From Henricia sp. BOLD:AAB3569 (taxonomy: Eukaryota; Echinodermata; Asteroidea; Spinulosida; Echinasteridae), in assembly GCA_037783545.1 (NCBI GenBank), contig JBBELK010000975.1, positions 196,001-260,000 of the forward strand: DNA of 64,000 bases. Direction: 5' to 3'. Position numbers and translations under genes: made by a program. Below, piece after piece: positions 13,201-21,269 of this stretch. Positions within the stretch are counted from its first letter, which is position 1. Each line of letters starts with the position of its first letter. The notes under the pieces are model-generated. The model was given only the letters and a program-made list of their open reading frames with translations. It did no database searches and was not told the DNA's origin.

Positions 13201-16200
13201 ATGTAACTTGCTGATATCATTTTGTGAGCATTTGTCTTTGCACACTGCATGATGAATTTGTGAAATTGGAAGTTACGTTTTACTTCATCCCTTTTTTATT
13301 ACAGTTGGAGGAAGAATTAGTTCTACTTTACCAGCCAATATGCGCAATATGAACCTGGTGAGTACAGTAAACTGCATAGGGAACAGTAATTGATGAACAA
13401 TAATTAGCATGTATAAGAGAAAATATCTGCGAAGACTAAAGCCCGGTTCATTCTCCATGCAAAAGCAAATGCGAAATTGATGTCACAAGTTATCAACTTG
13501 CGTGAATGTTCATCACAAAATGTGTAATGTCAGATTTGCATTTGCATTTACTTTTGCGTGAAGTGTAAACCGGCTTTCAAGATGAAATTGGACTTTCTTC
13601 TACTGAGACAATGGTAAGATATTTGTGTTTGGTTTAATTTCACTTCTGTTTACTCTTTGGACTCTGAAAAAAACTTACCAAGACGGAGTCAAAAGAACTG
13701 ACTTGGATGTGAGGTGACACTTCAGTGATTTTGGCCATAAGGACATGTGGAATCAGTAAAAAGTGTTGGGGCAGTCTTCTTAGGTGGTATAGGGAGTTTA
13801 CAGGCAGGGCAACTTGGGGCAGCCAACAAATGACAGAAACGTTTTGGCCACGGCACTACATGTACTTCCAGCCTGATTTGTCTGGCTTATTGTTTAGAGT
13901 GAAGCTTACAGGAAAGCTAGTTCACAGCCGCTGGATTCTACCCTTTGACAATGCAACCAAACTATAAACTGACACTACACCATGTCTGATTTTCTTCGCT
14001 TATTGTTTAGAGTGAAGCTTACAGGAAAGCTAGTTCACTGCCAATGGATTCCAGAAGAGGCCCTCCCAGTTGGTTCAATGACGGTAAGAACATTTGAGAA
14101 AGAATGTTTACTTCATATAAATCTATACCTGTCAACATTTCCAGCCTAATTGAGCACCGATTGTGCCAGACACGTACTATGGGGAACAAGACAAAGATGG
14201 ACGCACCGTGATAAAGGTCTATATCAGTCCAGGATTCCAAGCCTCTCCCCCAAGCCCCTCCCTCTCCCCCATCACTCTATCTAAGACCCATACTCTAATC
14301 CTCCTTTAGGTCTGTCTGACGGCTACCAGAGTCCCGGAGGCTACTTGAGCCCCCCGGGCTATATGAGTCCAATCAGTCCAGGATTCCAAGCCTCTCCCCC
14401 AAGCCCCTCCCTCTCCCCCATCACTCTATCTAAGACCCATACTCTAATCCTCCTCTAGGTCTGTCTGACGGCTACCAGAGTCCCGGAGGCTACTTGAGAC
14501 CCCCGGGCTATATGAGTCCAATCAGTCCAGGATTCCAAGCCCCTCCCTCCCCCCATCACTCTATCTAAGACCCATACTCTAATTCTCCTCTAGGTCTGTC
14601 TGACGGCTACCAGAGTCCCGGAGGCTACTTGAGCCCCCCGGACTATATGAGTCCAGTCAGTCCAGGATTCCAAGCCCCTCCCTCTCCCCCATCACTCTAT
14701 CTAAGACCCATACTCTAATCCTCCTTTAGGTCTGTCTGACGGCTACCAGAGTCCCGGAGGCTACTTGAGCCCCCCGGGCTATATGAGTCCAGTCAGTCCA
14801 GGATTCCAAAGCCCAAATGGCTACGCTAGTGACGTTGACTTCTCAAGGACGGGATCGTCCGAGGACGAACTGCGCATGTTGAGGATCACAAGAGGGCGCT
14901 CTTTACCCAGCGTCGTCCAGCAAAAGGTAAAAGGCGCAACTGGTGCTGGAATAACTGTCAGTAAAAAGACCCAAGTAAGTTCCTAAATTCCTGTTTTATT
15001 GTAGCAGGGTGATGCATCATGGGAATATTGCCAAATCAGCACTTGTTTTCCTTTGTATGCATTTTGGTAAGATTTTTTTCATAAGCATTCCATTAAAGGT
15101 ACATGGAACAAATTCGTGCCATGAAATTCACCGCTCCATACTTTTCTATGGAGCGGTGAATTTTATGGCACGAATTTGTTCCTCGCGCATGCATTGACGA
15201 GCCTACCTCTTCGTCGCATTGCAGCTGTCAGGACGCTTATAACGTCGTCTGCTGCTGAACAGATCATACATGCCTTCATTTCATCTAGGCTTGACTTCTG
15301 TAATAGTTTACTCATGGGTCTTCCACAAAGTACACTAAAATGTCTCCAATCTGTACAGAATTCTGCCGCTCGATTACTCACACGCTCAAGGATTTCAGAT
15401 CACATAACTCCCATTCTGTTCAAACTTCATTGGCTACCCATTAGGTACAGGATTCAATTTAAAGTTGCATTGTTGACATTTAAAGCCCTTCATGGATATG
15501 CACCATCTTACATTCAAGACTTGCTACAAGTCCGCACAATGAGACCGAGTCTCAGGTCAACAGGTAACACGCTCTATGTCCCTAGAACCCGTCTGGTAAC
15601 CTATGGGGATAGGGCATTTTCTAGTTATGCACCCCGTCTTTGGAATTCTTTGCCAAATGAGCTGAGAGCCACACATGATATTTCTGTCTTTAAACGTCAT
15701 TTAAAGACATTTCTTTTTCACCAGGCTTTTCACAACAATTAGTGACTTTCTTTCTTGACCTGGCGCCTTTGAATGGCCTCCAGATATTGTGCACCTAATA
15801 AGTGCTTTGCTATTATTATTATTATTAATGTACAGTGTAAAGGTGTTTTTATTTAAATGCAGAAATATACCGAGCAACAAAAAAAAGGAAAATTTTCAGT
15901 TTAATCAAAATTTGAAAATGTCTTATTCACATAGCAGCTTCATTATGCAGGAGTGCATAAAACGTTTGAGCGCTAAAAATTCCCACTCTCAGATTGACTA
16001 CTTTTTTTCAATCAAAAAATGGAGAAATATTTTGCATTGCTTTTGTTGCTCGGCATCTAGCTTTTTGGGCTCCCACAGTAAACTGTCTTCAATTGAGTAT
16101 TAAACTAAGAGGTACATGTACTGAGCTTACTTGCACACTGGCTGGTTTTTATTACACATAGCCTTAATCGCACATGGGGCTAATGCCGTTTTTAACGGGT

Positions 16201-19200
16201 CTACTTCTGGCTGGAAAGCTGGCCTCCATTTAATTATGTCACATACATGTACCTTCCGTAGTACAACTTAGAGTTATAGTCTCTGGTTGAACAAAAATGG
16301 ACTTCAAATTCAATTTCTAACGAACTCCATTACCCAGGGGGCACCGGTAAAAAAAATGTGCAGACATCCACTATGGGGGGTAGGTCCTGCCGTTTTTAGA
16401 CCTATTTCAAGTCTGACTTCGATTATAATGTACGGGTTATGCATGGGGTACTTCCCATAATTGGTGAAGTATAAGCGATCTCAGACTTGAAATAAGTCTA
16501 AAAACAACAAAACCTACCCACCGTAATGGATCTCTGCAAATGTTCTTAACTGCATTACCTAATAATTAAAACCGAATATTGCAAACTGCTGTATAAACAT
16601 GTATGTAAGTTCAATGTTCACACAGTTGCAACATTTGACGAGTTGTGTGGTACAAAGCTACAAGCTACTAGGGCATGCACACTGGTATCTCTGAAGGATA
16701 ATTGTGTTTGATTAGCCTGTGCATCCCGCATGCTTGACACCAAGTCACTAACACGATGCCTGGTTTCTATTGACTCACTAACCTCATTTCCTCTCTTATA
16801 CTGACATGCATTGCTTGGTATCAGATGAAAAACTCCAAGGAAACGATTAATCTTTCTGCTAAAGAGAAGGGCAAGTCAATGTCCAACATTCCAGTGGTGA
16901 GTTTCATGCTTCGTGTACGTGTGGGTCTCGACGTTGAACAGACAATTTGCATAGATAGCTCAAAGAGCGACAGCCAAAAGGCATTTTAGTTTACCCATTT
17001 GTAACCTATGCTCTGACATTAACCGAGGCCAATGGCCTAATGCACTACTGAGTTGGCCCCTCAAGATATACACTTTCTGAGGCCAACTTGGCCAGCATGC
17101 CCTATCTATTTGAATTTCATGAGGATTGTATTAAATATCCAGTACACATTTGGAACAAAGTTGGCCATGGTGCCGCAGTTGATAACTCAGACAAAATCAA
17201 GGCTGGCATAATCTGCTACTTATTTACATAGCAGATAGAATGACGGCCAAAAGTCGTGTCAGTTTACCAATTTATAATCTACGGTTAGGAAGTACTCAAC
17301 ATCGACTGAAGATATGATGGGACAAAGATGATAAAATGTGTTGTAATGATCAAGGAGAGTTTTCAAGAAAACACTTAAAAATCCTTTTATACATTTTTAT
17401 AGAACACTTTTACAAAAAAAATGCATGTTGAGTGAATGTTTGGTGTCCAGGCTATCCAAAAATGTGAAAACCCAAAATCGATTTCAGCTTCATTTCCCAC
17501 AATTAAATTAATTTGCCATTTTGGGAACATTCCTCATTTTGCTGTGGAAGATCACATTAACTTATTTTCAGTGCTTACTGTTTGCTCAACATCGGCTATT
17601 CAAGTAGTTGATAGTTTCCAGCTATATTTTGCTTGTCACCAAGGAAGCAACTTCTGCAAATGTAGATGTCCATAATAAGATGCCTAATTTCTGTACTTTC
17701 TCATCACAGAAAACTAATAATGGTTGCATGCTGTATATCATGTGTTAACCACTTTAGACTGTAGCATCATGTTCTGAATAACTGACATGTCTTTTATGTT
17801 AACATTGGTTTATCAAATGGTTCTTTCTCACAGTAATTCACTCTTTCTTTATGATCGCTTCAACTAACTCTTTTCACGCTCTTTCTGCCTACTTCTCATT
17901 GGCTGATTACAGAAACCATCGAGAGAGGTCAGAGTTCGCATGCCATGTAGTAAGAACACTAGAAGCACAAAAAATATAAAACAATGCCATTATAGATTCT
18001 GCACCATTGCTCTGCTAGCCAGCACGCCTTTTCTTTGAGCACAGTCGCCAGAAATAGCTCCCATGAACATATTGTTGTTGTCACATGTAATAGCCCTAGA
18101 TGATAAATGTTTCACAATGCTTGTCTTGGATTCTGTGAAGTGGGTAAAAGTAATTTTTGATCCACATTTTGTAAATATGGCTGGTGTCACAAGTTATGTT
18201 GTGTGCAAATTAGAATTCGTTCCATTGATTAATTTCAAAAATTGAGGGAATATATATATGCAGATGACTTTTGTTTTGCCCATTGTTTTAGCACAAATAC
18301 GTCTAAAGTAACCCGTAAAAAGACTGTACTGTTCATTTGATTCAAGTGATCATGTATTAGATGATTCTTTCTGTAAAAAATGAATGTTAGAAGTTCATGT
18401 ATAAACATGTTGTTTGTAGACATCAAAAACTGTTTTGTGCCGCATAGTGGTCATGACTTGTATATTTTGTGCAGGTCTAGCAGTCGTATCCATTGTTTTG
18501 GGAAAATGTGCTGCATGCCTATCCGTCCCTTCATTGTTTTTTAATTTTGCAAGATATATGCATTACTTTGCATTTTTGCTAGATATATGCTTCAGTAAAA
18601 TAGTGCTGCTTCATTAGATGAGGCCAAGGCATGAGTGTTTGCTGTGCTTGCCAAATAGCTGCAGTGAGAACGTTCATTTGTGTTGTGAATTCACTTATTT
18701 GGTTGATATGATATAGCACATTGTTTGCAGTGTGGTTGTGTGGTTTAAATTGGCCATTTAGTAATCGCGGGCAAAGTAACAAGTCCGTGACAAGTCTCGC
18801 ACAAGTCAAGTAACAAGAAGCAAAGGATGAACATGCACAAAAGAATGCCTTTGTTGGAGTTCATTTGAATAGCTTGTGACTTGAATTAAGACCCAGGGAC
18901 TTAACAAGTGGTGGACTTGTAAAGGTTTGTGAGGACTTGTGATGGACTTGCCTACAACCCTGCAGCTATGGTTAGGCCGTATAATTCTATATAAACTTGT
19001 TCAAAGTGGCAGCTTACATGCAACATTTAAACAACAAAACATGCAGTTCAATGAATGGCCGCTACTGATGGCAGATATACAGAGAACTAGTGATCTACAT
19101 GTACAAGACTTCTGAAACTAACTTGCATACATTAATTTCTTTAGCCCTTTTCTTCCTAATGAATTTTGCATAAATACAAGAGACATAATAATGATATATT

Positions 19201-20111
19201 GCTGTCATTATTTAGAGGAAAAGTGCTCTGCTGTTATATTGAACAAAAGTCTTACATCCGGGTTTGAAGAAATAACTTGAACTGTAATGAATGGTTTTGA
19301 TTTCAGATCTACCCATTGGCGACCCTGTTAACAACAAACTACAGGCTACCCAAGGATGTTGACAGAAATAACTTGGAGGTGAGTAGAAAAAGCAGCTGAC
19401 AATCAAACTTTAGCTGGTTACAAACTTGGACCTAAAACATCGATATTCTAGTCCTGATGTTCAAGATCAATTTTGGGTGGATTCTTTGTGTTCAGTAGCG
19501 CAATACGAATGACATACCAGCATTCTTTCAGCAGTAAAGGTATTGTGAAATATTGTTGTTGATATTCACTGTTGCACATGCCTCGCATAACATAGTAACA
19601 TTGGGTTATTGCTATAGAGAACCAAAGTGCAGATGTCATCTCTTGACAGCTACGTCTTTCTATAAATTAGGGGTCAATTTTCCGTGTTACATGTACATCT
19701 GACATCTTGGTTTTGTAAATTCAGGACACATTCTTTAAATACTTTCCATCTCAAAGAGTGAGTACATAAAGTACAATTCATACAAAATGGTTTAAAAGCT
19801 ATGACACATGTCAGGTGTAACGAGGGACACTAAATGTCACACTTTTGACCCTTAATTTATAGAAAGACCCAGCTGTTTAAACTGATCACTGTGATCATCA
19901 TTCGTCTGTGTTCTTGCAGTAGCTTCTTTATCCAATAGCTCAATGTTTAGAGTTTGTTCACAATGTGCATGTTTTGTATTTTTCATCATTCTCACAGCTT
20001 CATCTGTCTCCTGAAGACTTTTTCCGAGCGTTTCAGATGCCTTATGAAGATTACTTCATGTTGCCAAGATGGCGCCAAGTGGAACTCAAAAAGCTGGCTT
20101 TGTTTTTTTGA
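1192..20111 (+). CDS. ABLIM: abLIM-family actin-binding LIM protein (3' part of gene, spliced)
   Basis: Actin-binding LIM protein: N-terminal LIM zinc fingers (mostly outside the window), a Ser/Pro-rich linker and a C-terminal villin headpiece that binds F-actin. Exons I assign: 1192-1232, 1472-1540, 7655-7868, 8964-9029, 9641-9859, 10356-10568, 11137-11190, 13305-13357, 14011-14083, 14730-14974, 16825-16896, 17913-17927, 19307-19378, 19725-19757 (optional-looking), 19998-20111. All junctions are GT-AG and phases agree, giving about 516 codons in the window. Family landmarks in order are the end of a LIM domain (WHPDC), ILD...YD, FHRPG, SKFPAA followed by DDWPGPP, an acidic/basic helix with GKEILKEEL, LDPRSASRTPS, KGKSMSNIP and the headpiece. 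These match the order in vertebrate ABLIM1/2/3, so I read it as the single-copy ancestral type. The 5' end lies upstream of the window. Four exons are preceded by tandem partial copies (see separate entries). A possible poly(A) signal AATAAA is at 20559; another, better placed by composition, is near 25030. Confidence 0.93.
1472..1540 (+). CDS. ABLIM: abLIM exon: linker start (ILD...LYDYNR)
   Basis: Acceptor actttatag, donor gtaagtcgg, 69 nt, phase 0 to 0. It encodes ILDLSPLKMKEN then ALLYDYNRNRL, which resembles the EILDY...KAIYD.R stretch following LIM4 in vertebrate abLIM. An alternative acceptor 7 nt downstream would break phase with the previous exon, so I chose 1472. Confidence 0.8.
1721..1834 (+). 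repeat. isolated upstream copy of the abLIM repeated exon segment
   Basis: Acceptor-like gccgcttcag followed by a 114-nt segment homologous to the repeated exon part downstream, then gttacc and the first bases of the unit spacer. It carries the one-base deletion (atgccccc) also seen at 2641, 4147, 5140 and 6314. It is separated from the array by about 750 bp of unrelated sequence that appears inserted in its spacer. It is probably the 32nd copy rather than a used exon. Confidence 0.7.
1849..2598. mobile_element. insertion splitting the first abLIM repeat unit, with terminal hairpin
   Basis: The spacer of the first repeat copy (gttaccattatata) stops here and resumes as ctataacacccc near 2600, so about 750 bp looks inserted. 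Inside are an 80-bp direct tandem duplication (1952-2031 and 2032-2111, each beginning gggcatagtcatttagcggg) and a long inverted repeat at 2453-2568. The word catagtcat and its reverse complement recur through the element. No coding sequence is seen. A non-autonomous foldback-type DNA element is likely; its exact ends are uncertain. Confidence 0.55.
2453..2568. repeat. long imperfect hairpin
   Basis: Arms of about 50 nt are near-perfect reverse complements: catggttaagattatagg at the left and cctataatcttaaccatg at the right. The centre is gcccctcggcttccgcctcg. It sits about 30 bp from the first unit of the abLIM exon array. Confidence 0.85.
2590..7772 (+). repeat. 31-copy tandem array of 3' splice site plus exon segment (abLIM)
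   Basis: Each unit is a spacer ending in ttttggtcgtttcag, then a 115-nt segment starting ATGCCACCC, then gttaccgctattattacacc and the next spacer. Unit starts (the ATG): 2641, 2811, 2982, 3146, 3320, 3484, 3648, 3812, 3983, 4147, 4320, 4484, 4648, 4812, 4976, 5140, 5313, 5477, 5641, 5815, 5979, 6150, 6314, 6487, 6651, 6815, 6989, 7153, 7317, 7491, 7655. Period is 164 bp; variants arise from a 10-bp insertion (gctcctcaaa), a 1-bp deletion at the start and a 3-bp spacer deletion. In the exon frame 24 copies are open over the whole segment. Seven (2811, 3146, 3812, 5641, 5979, 6815, 7317) have a stop, usually AGC TGA. Only the copy at 7655 runs on into the unique exon. Long open frames across the array in other frames are by-products of homogeneous repeats and are not proteins. 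Confidence 0.95.
7655..7868 (+). CDS. ABLIM: abLIM exon: Ser/Pro linker, final full copy of the repeat exon
   Basis: Acceptor ttttggtcgtttcag, donor gtatgt, 214 nt, phase 0 to 1. It starts MPPRARSLSPSSS, continues through the repeated segment to FAHS, then reads on as YLSPGALDTK and ends NFHRP(G). The Ser/Pro/Thr-rich run ending FHRPG corresponds to the linker of vertebrate abLIM before its FHRPG motif. It is the last of the repeat copies and the only one with a good donor. Confidence 0.88.
8028..8075. repeat. short 12-bp tandem repeat
   Basis: Four to five copies of a 12-mer like gacagactcgcg inside the intron after the repeat exon. A degenerate relative (acttgtgac/aagtccgtgac words) occurs at 18770-18955. 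Confidence 0.75.
8375..8570. mobile_element. short inverted-repeat element, GGGGCGGATCC family
   Basis: Left end caggggcggatccagg and right end ctggatctgcgcctga are imperfect terminal inverted repeats about 190 bp apart, with a G-tract inside. A second, opposite-orientation member lies at 22612-22951 and shares the internal agcttgtt..acagg word. The host sequence cttcagtaccataacatta occurs just left (about 8353) and again just right (about 8596), which may be a duplicated target or local duplication. Confidence 0.65.
8964..9029 (+). CDS. ABLIM: abLIM exon: linker (GESHSYKSPPR)
   Basis: Acceptor ttgtttcag, donor gtaaga, 66 nt, phase 1 to 1. It encodes ESHSYKSPPRVTP then QQVKKWSH, basic and Ser/Pro-rich. 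I see no recognised motif; placement rests on splice sites and phase. Confidence 0.75.
9240..9640 (+). repeat. two partial upstream copies of the next abLIM exon and its acceptor
   Basis: Copies start at 9268 and 9466, each after tctaccrcag, and repeat the first about 65 nt of the functional exon at 9641 (CGGTTCGGTCGTCC, then AAAAGTGCCTTTGAAAG). Both run into a stop (MPKP then TAA) and intron-like sequence with no donor. Unit lengths are about 198 and 175 bp. The 3'-most copy is the real exon. Confidence 0.88.
9641..9859 (+). CDS. ABLIM: abLIM exon: SKFPAA / WPGPP linker motif
   Basis: Acceptor tctaccgcag, donor gtgagt, 219 nt, phase 1 to 1. It encodes RFGRPRPKSAFES...LSSDLVKQSKFPAAKK then LPKVERDDWPGPPFPP. 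The SSD.I..SKFPAA and D.WPGPP motifs are hallmarks of the abLIM linker. The exon contains an internal cryptic donor-like CCCTGTAAGG near its 5' third, absent from the two partial copies upstream. Confidence 0.93.
10356..10568 (+). CDS. ABLIM: abLIM exon: acidic helix and LDPRSASRTPS
   Basis: Acceptor gacacaccag, donor gtacag, 213 nt, phase 1 to 1. It encodes DLDLDARERQEEKELKQEVE, GKEILKEELTKAK and LDPRSASRTPSANKEPP. The charged coiled helix with LILKEE-like core and the RSASRTPS.N.EPP..PRY string are conserved in abLIM proteins. Confidence 0.93.
10650..10865. repeat. dispersed repeat with gtgaaatcgatccc ends
   Basis: Contains facing copies of ttgtgaaatcgatccc and ccagggaccgatttcacaaag plus repeated ggaattaggaygcattga. 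It looks like a short element or nested pair of the kind common in marine invertebrate introns. No coding potential. Confidence 0.45.
11137..11190 (+). CDS. ABLIM: abLIM exon: short charged linker
   Basis: Acceptor tgtgtccacag, donor gtgact, 54 nt, phase 1 to 1. It encodes PLRLRERRSKWLEDYLRG, a basic/acidic helix. Placement rests on splice sites and phase with both neighbours. Confidence 0.75.
12175..12404. repeat. intronic tandem duplication
   Basis: About 60 bp (tttgtggccgtgtttggtga... to ggctcatgatggta) is repeated at 12342-12404 with two differences; the unit is about 167 bp. Intronic. Confidence 0.8.
13010..13150 (-). repeat. inverted copy of the repeat flanking the LINE remnant
   Basis: Bases 13062-13118 (aggctcgtcaatgcac, attcgtgccacgaaattc) are the reverse complement of 15145-15204. 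This shows a dispersed repeat family rather than coding sequence. Confidence 0.7.
13305..13357 (+). CDS. ABLIM: abLIM exon: short linker
   Basis: Acceptor ttttttattacag, donor gtgagt, 53 nt, phase 1 to 0. It encodes GGRISSTLPANMRNMNL. No motif recognised; supported by both splice sites and by being open in the only frame that fits its neighbours. Confidence 0.75.
13870..13935 (+). repeat. partial upstream copy of the exon at 14011
   Basis: The sequence ttattgtttagAGTGAAGC through aagctagttcac and a diverging tail matches the acceptor and first about 45 nt of the real exon, about 110 bp downstream. No donor follows. It is the second-smallest of the acceptor-plus-exon duplications in this gene. 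Confidence 0.85.
14011..14083 (+). CDS. ABLIM: abLIM exon: SEAYRKASSLPMD
   Basis: Acceptor ttattgtttag, donor gtaaga, 73 nt, phase 0 to 1. It encodes SEAYRKASSLPMDSRRGPPS then WFNDG. Ser/Pro-rich linker. Confidence 0.78.
14222..14729 (+). repeat. three partial upstream copies of the GYQSPGGY exon and its acceptor
   Basis: Units of 149, 135 and 136 bp. Each holds a branch-point-like tctaat, acceptor ctcctytag and about 85 nt of exon (starts 14310, 14459, 14594), then breaks off at ggattccaag into CT-rich intron. The copy at 14730 is the only one that continues into unique exon and a donor. Confidence 0.92.
14730..14974 (+). CDS. ABLIM: abLIM exon: GYQSPGGYLSPPGY linker
   Basis: Acceptor atcctcctttag, donor gtaagt, 245 nt, phase 1 to 0. 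It encodes LSDGYQSPGGYLSPPGYMSP, then FQSPNGYASDVDF, RTGSSEDELRMLR and GRSLPSVVQQK, ending SKKTQ. An internal alternative donor after QQK (gtaaaa, 14926) would shorten the exon in frame by 48 nt. The Gly-Tyr-Ser-Pro repeats give a low-complexity linker. Confidence 0.85.
15105..15182. repeat. near-perfect hairpin
   Basis: ggaacaaattcgtgcca at the left pairs with tggcacgaatttgttcc at the right. Arms are about 36 nt with a 6-nt loop (cttttc). It sits at the 5' edge of the LINE remnant and is homologous to the repeat at 13062-13118. Confidence 0.9.
15200..15830 (+). mobile_element. 5'-truncated non-LTR retrotransposon (CR1/L2-like)
   Basis: A 180-codon open stretch ends at 15742 and encodes the region after the reverse transcriptase catalytic core of CR1/L2-type LINEs: SRLDFCNSLLMGLPQ, LQSVQNSAARLLTRS, HITPILFKLHWLPI, FKVALLTFKALHGYAPSYI, YGDRAFSSYAPRLWNSLP and VFKRHLKTFLF. 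It is followed within 90 bp by (ATT)n, the usual tail. The catalytic part is absent, so it is a dead insertion inside an abLIM intron. Confidence 0.88.
16357..16541. mobile_element. foldback element
   Basis: ggtaggt...gtttttagacctatttcaagtctga is mirrored by tcagacttgaaataagtc...acctacc, with outer arms tgcagacatcca and tggatctctgca. Probably a MITE. Intronic. Confidence 0.75.
16825..16896 (+). CDS. ABLIM: abLIM exon: KGKSMSNIP before headpiece
   Basis: Acceptor cttggtatcag, donor gtgagt, 72 nt, phase 0 to 0. It encodes MKNSKETINLSAKEK then GKSMSNIPV. The SM.N(I/M) string sits just before the headpiece in abLIM proteins. Confidence 0.82.
17913..17927 (+). CDS. ABLIM: candidate 15-nt microexon (KPSRE) before headpiece
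   Basis: Between acceptor ttggctgattacag and donor gtcaga lie exactly five codons, KPSRE, phase 0 to 0, joining NIPV to IYPLAT. Vertebrate abLIM has a Lys directly before the headpiece (KIYPY / KIFPY). Skipping it also keeps frame, so it may be alternatively used. Supported by splice sites and phase only. Confidence 0.55.
18765..18960. repeat. degenerate acttgtgac repeat
   Basis: Irregular repeats of aagtccgtgac, cttgtgac, ggacttgt words in both orientations, similar to 8015-8085. No coding sequence. Confidence 0.4.
19307..19378 (+). CDS. ABLIM: abLIM exon: N-terminal half of villin headpiece
   Basis: Acceptor ttgatttcag, donor gtgagt, 24 codons, phase 0 to 0. It encodes IYPLATLLTTNYRLPKDVDR then NNLE, matching the headpiece N-terminal subdomain (YPYEML...LP..VDR..LE). 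Confidence 0.93.
19725..19757 (+). CDS. ABLIM: candidate 33-nt cassette exon inside the headpiece
   Basis: Acceptor ttttgtaaattcag and donor gtgagt flank 11 codons, DTFFKYFPSQR, phase 0 to 0. Without it the protein reads NNLE-LHLSPEDFF, the normal spacing of the family. With it, eleven residues separate the N- and C-terminal headpiece subdomains. Both forms keep frame. Confidence 0.5.
19998..20111 (+). CDS. ABLIM: abLIM last exon: C-terminal headpiece subdomain and stop
   Basis: Acceptor cattctcacag; ends at TGA. It encodes LHLSPEDFFRAFQMPYEDYF, MLPRWRQVELKK and LALFF. Compared with villin headpiece it keeps the two core Phe, the Trp cap (PxW), the KK pair and a terminal Phe. It has Tyr for the third core Phe, Arg for the Lys after Trp, and one extra C-terminal Phe. 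Confidence 0.95.
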   Translation, partial: LHLSPEDFFRAFQMPYEDYFMLPRWRQVELKKLALFF

Positions 20112-20705
20112 CACTCAACTTGTTTTGTTTTGGTAAGTAAATAATAACAATGTTTAATTTGGAATTAAACATTTCCTGACAGTCCCAATCATCCAACACC
20201 GAGGGATCATCAGTTTTCACTATTATCCCTCAAACCATTTTGTATTTGGTTTACTCTACCTCAGAAATATTCTGTCGGGCAGCCGTGGTATTTCATGCGT
20301 ATTTCCCTCCAGTTCTTCCTCAGTTAATATCGCAAAGTAAGCACCACCAAATGTCACTTTGATTTGTGCTATAGTAGACTGGAACAACTGTACTCACCAC
20401 TGATCTCCACGAGTACACACACACATAAAGTGCAATCGCGTTGGTATATTTAAAATACAGCCATACTGGGACAAATCTAAGGCTAAACCCAAGTGTGTGA
20501 TAATACCCCTTGGTTTTTGCACATTACATGTATACATGTGCGCAAGATGCATGGAAATAATAAAAACAACACACAGTTAAGTTGCTGGAATGGACCAATG
20601 AAATACTGCGGCTGTCTGGTGAATATTCATGAGGCATAGTAGTCATGCTTACCACTAAATCATTTGGTATTTATATCCCTTGTAGCTATGCTGCCACAAG
20701 TTTGC

Positions 20706-21066
20706 CTTGTGGGGTACCGTGGCCGAGTGGTTAGGACCATTGACTCGCAATCATGGGTGAAAACTTGGGGTTGCGGGTTCGAATCCGGCTGCGGTACCTG
20801 TGCCCTTGGGCAAGGCACTCAACCACACTTGCTCCATCCTTCGGAAGGGATGTAAAGCCGTTGGTCCAGTGTGTTAGGTAATGGTAACGCACTCTAAAGA
20901 TCCCAGAGCATTCTTTCGTAAAGAGCAAGGGGATTCCCCGGTGTCTCTGGCCATTTCTAATTCTAATTCTTCATGGGTTTCCTCACGCTTGCGAGTGACA
21001 GTGCAATGAGCACTATTGAGGAATCCTTGGTATGAATACCAGAAAGAAATAATAATAATAATAATA
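20706..21066 (+). mobile_element. full-length tRNA-derived SINE (family A)
   Basis: The head ggtaccgtggccgagtgg...gggttcgaatccgg..cggtacc folds as a tRNA with matching acceptor ends. It is followed by a body with ccttgggcaaggcactcaac and catgggtttcctcacgcttg, ending in (AAT)n. Two relatives are at 35330-35530 (3' part) and 55386-55615. Confidence 0.9.
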
Positions 21067-21269
21067 TCTATGCCACATCTTGCTTAAAGATTCTGACGAG
21101 GACACCTGGGTTTCTGCGTACGCAAGTCATCTGAAATCTCATTTTACCTTCCCCTTAAAACATGAATTCTACAGTAAAAAAAAAAGGCTCAAATACTGCA
21201 CATCATCAACAATGTTGTTTCTGGTGTAGTATGTGAGTTTTTTTCTCATCTTATGTTTGGTTATTTAAT

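Noticed and set aside
20711..20790. Functional tRNA gene.
   Set aside because: The tRNA-like head folds, but it is followed by a shared body and AAT tail and has relatives at 35330 and 55386, so it is a SINE.
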